Source: Benincasa hispida
Lineage: Eukaryota > Streptophyta > Magnoliopsida > Cucurbitales > Cucurbitaceae
Direction: 5' to 3'
Assembly (NCBI RefSeq): GCF_009727055.1
Contig: NC_052351.1
Coordinates: forward strand, 5,658,183 to 5,722,182
Length of the DNA: 64,000 nucleotides
Position numbers and translations under genes: made by a program. Under the pieces are notes generated by a model. The model searched no databases. It saw nothing but the letters and a program-made list of their open reading frames with translations, and was not told where the DNA came from. Below are positions 62,360 to 64,000 of this stretch, piece by piece. Within the stretch, counting starts at the first letter, position 1, and every line of letters starts with the position of its first letter.

Positions 62360-64000
62360 TCACCGTGGTCCCGAAAGCTCCATGGCTTCGACGACAAATG
62401 AAGATTCTTCATGAATATCACTGTAATTTCTGGAGAAACTGTGAGCTCTATCCTCATAAAGACTTGCACCACCTGGCGATTCCTCCATTTGGTTCGACTG
62501 TCCAACAAGACCTTCTAGAATCTTCAAGATCTCGGACATCTTTGGTCTAAGTTGTGGATGTGATTGAGTGCACTGCAGAGACAACTCTACAGCTTTTTCC
62601 AGTTCCATTGCATCAAAACATCCTTTAAGATCCCTGTCCACCAGCACATCTAACCTCTTCTCCTCATGTAATGTTCTAACCTGCTTATTCACATTTTCGT
62701 CAGAATCTCATTATGAAGCTGAGATTCAAAAGGAATAAATATAGACACACAAATCCAATTCCATATAAAAGCATGTATTTATCTTAATTTGAGCAGACTG
62801 TTCTTGGTTTTCTAATTTTAGGTCTTAGTTGATAAACTTACTTCATTAATTATTTCTCACTTCGAATTAAGAAAGAAATATAACATTAGAATGTGAAACA
62901 AAAATTCAGAAACATTATAAAAAGTTATTACCGGAAGAGAGTAATACAAATAGTAACTTTAAAATCAGAGTACCAAATGATAAGCAAACAACTCATCACA
63001 GGAAACTCTACTTACCCATTCGAGGATCATTCCCTTTCGAATTTGACCATTGCCAGCATCAAGTGCTTTCTGCCCTGTCAAGAGTTCCAGAACCAATATG
63101 CCAAATCCAAAAACATCCGTCTTTTCTGAAGATTGTCCAGTTGAAAGATATTCCGGGGCAATATGTCCCACTGTGCCCCTAACTGCAGTAGTAACATGTG
63201 AATCTCTCCTATCCAGCATCTTTGCAAGACCAAAATCTCCGACCACGGCTTCAAAGCTTTCATCTAGAAGAATATTTGCAGCTTTCACATCCCGGTGAAT
63301 AATTTTTGGATTACACTGCTCATGCAAGTATAGCAGTCCACGTGCTGCACCAAGGGCAATTCGCAATCTTCTGTTCCAATTCAATGATGGCTTCTCTTGG
63401 CCTGCATCTGAAAGTGGTTGGTATATAAACAATCACGGGGTTGAGAAAAATAGATCATTAAGGATCAGAGCAGGAATTGAAATTTCACAAGCATGAGGTT
63501 GAACTCGTTTGATTCTGCAGTTATATCATACAAATATATGATAGTAAATTGATAAACTAAACCCTATCCATTAAGAACTAGAGAATGTTACGTCTAAGTT
63601 GTGTACTCTGCTCTATGGGTAAGTATGATGATTTATGTTGGCACTATCCTAGATTCAGCTGAGTGAACAGAGTTCACAAGAGTATCAGGCAAGGGATAGG
63701 CAAGCAATATAAACATTTCATCAGTGTTAGTTAAACAAACCTCTAAGACGGTCAGCAACACTCCCATTTGGCATGTATGGATAAACAAGCAATCTCTCAT
63801 CTGGCGTCATACAAAAGCCATACAAACGCAGGAGGTTGCGGTGAACTGCTAAGCCAATCATTTCAACTTCAGTTTGAAACTGCACTTCTCCAGTGTAATT
63901 CGGATCTTTCAGTCTCTTGACAGCAACATATGTCCCATTTGGAAGATAACCTTTATAGACTACTCCAAAACCACCCTGTCCCAGGATGTTTTGGGGACTA
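62360..64000 (-). CDS. LRR receptor-like serine/threonine kinase (At5g45780-like), kinase domain, 5'-partial
   Basis: Three exons are visible on the minus strand: 64000-63741 (continuing past the window), 63407-63016 and 62680-62360. They give about 324 C-terminal residues in frame with GT-AG borders. All main kinase motifs are present: the glycine loop [12 protein letters not shown], the ATP lysine in YVAVKRLKD, the catalytic loop [13 protein letters not shown] (an RD kinase), the DFGLAK magnesium site, [20 protein letters not shown] in the activation segment, and [14 protein letters not shown] near the end. The tail EAMELSGPR precedes TGA. The sequence closely follows the NIK/SERK-related subfamily II pattern and most resembles At5g45780. 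The LRR ectodomain and membrane segment lie beyond 64000. It probably works at the plasma membrane; the ligand is unknown. Confidence 0.92.

Overview
This is a nuclear window from a flowering plant. Evidence: intron-containing genes with GT-AG splice sites, a plant-type cytosolic ribosomal protein gene, a plant LRR receptor kinase, a nuclear tRNA-Glu gene, and many degraded LTR retrotransposons. The retroelement style suggests a eudicot, possibly Cucurbitaceae; that family placement is a guess from general familiarity and was not tested.

Five protein-coding genes and one tRNA gene are well supported. They are: a Golgi-type alpha-1,4-glycosyltransferase (plus strand, five exons, 3497-9620); an RLP51-like leucine-rich-repeat receptor-like protein (plus, single exon, 41244-42542); ribosomal protein uL5/RPL11 (minus, five exons, 43925-45736); tRNA-Glu(CTC) (minus, 45918-45989); a membrane-anchored RINGv (MARCH-type) protein (minus, two exons, 47343-49419); and the kinase half of an LRR receptor kinase resembling Arabidopsis At5g45780 (minus, 62360 to the window end, open at its 5' side). 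They look like ordinary, unrelated neighbours; nothing suggests a joint pathway.

Most of the rest is transposon debris. From 9.6 to 41 kb there is a copia RNase H fragment, a truncated copia LTR, Ty3-type LTR copies rich in ATGCG words, a 100-N assembly gap, a Ty3-like solo LTR, and a three-level nest of Ty1/copia elements (21743-40847). The nest is a minus-strand element interrupted by a plus-strand element with a 5-bp target duplication, which is itself interrupted by a third, internally deleted element. From 51.3 to 58.8 kb there is a second copia element with short LTRs, split by a reverse-oriented solo LTR. It is followed directly by a non-autonomous element with long terminal inverted repeats (58832-59815). 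All coding remnants carry stops or frameshifts.

The most actionable observation concerns data quality. A 38-bp perfect palindrome identical to the Nextera mate-pair junction adapter (two Tn5 mosaic ends head to head) occurs twice, at 14311-14348 and 32337-32374. The first is flanked by an 89-bp direct duplication, so local assembly there is suspect. I looked for an undescribed system and found none that I can support; the window reads as a few conserved genes in a retrotransposon-rich landscape.
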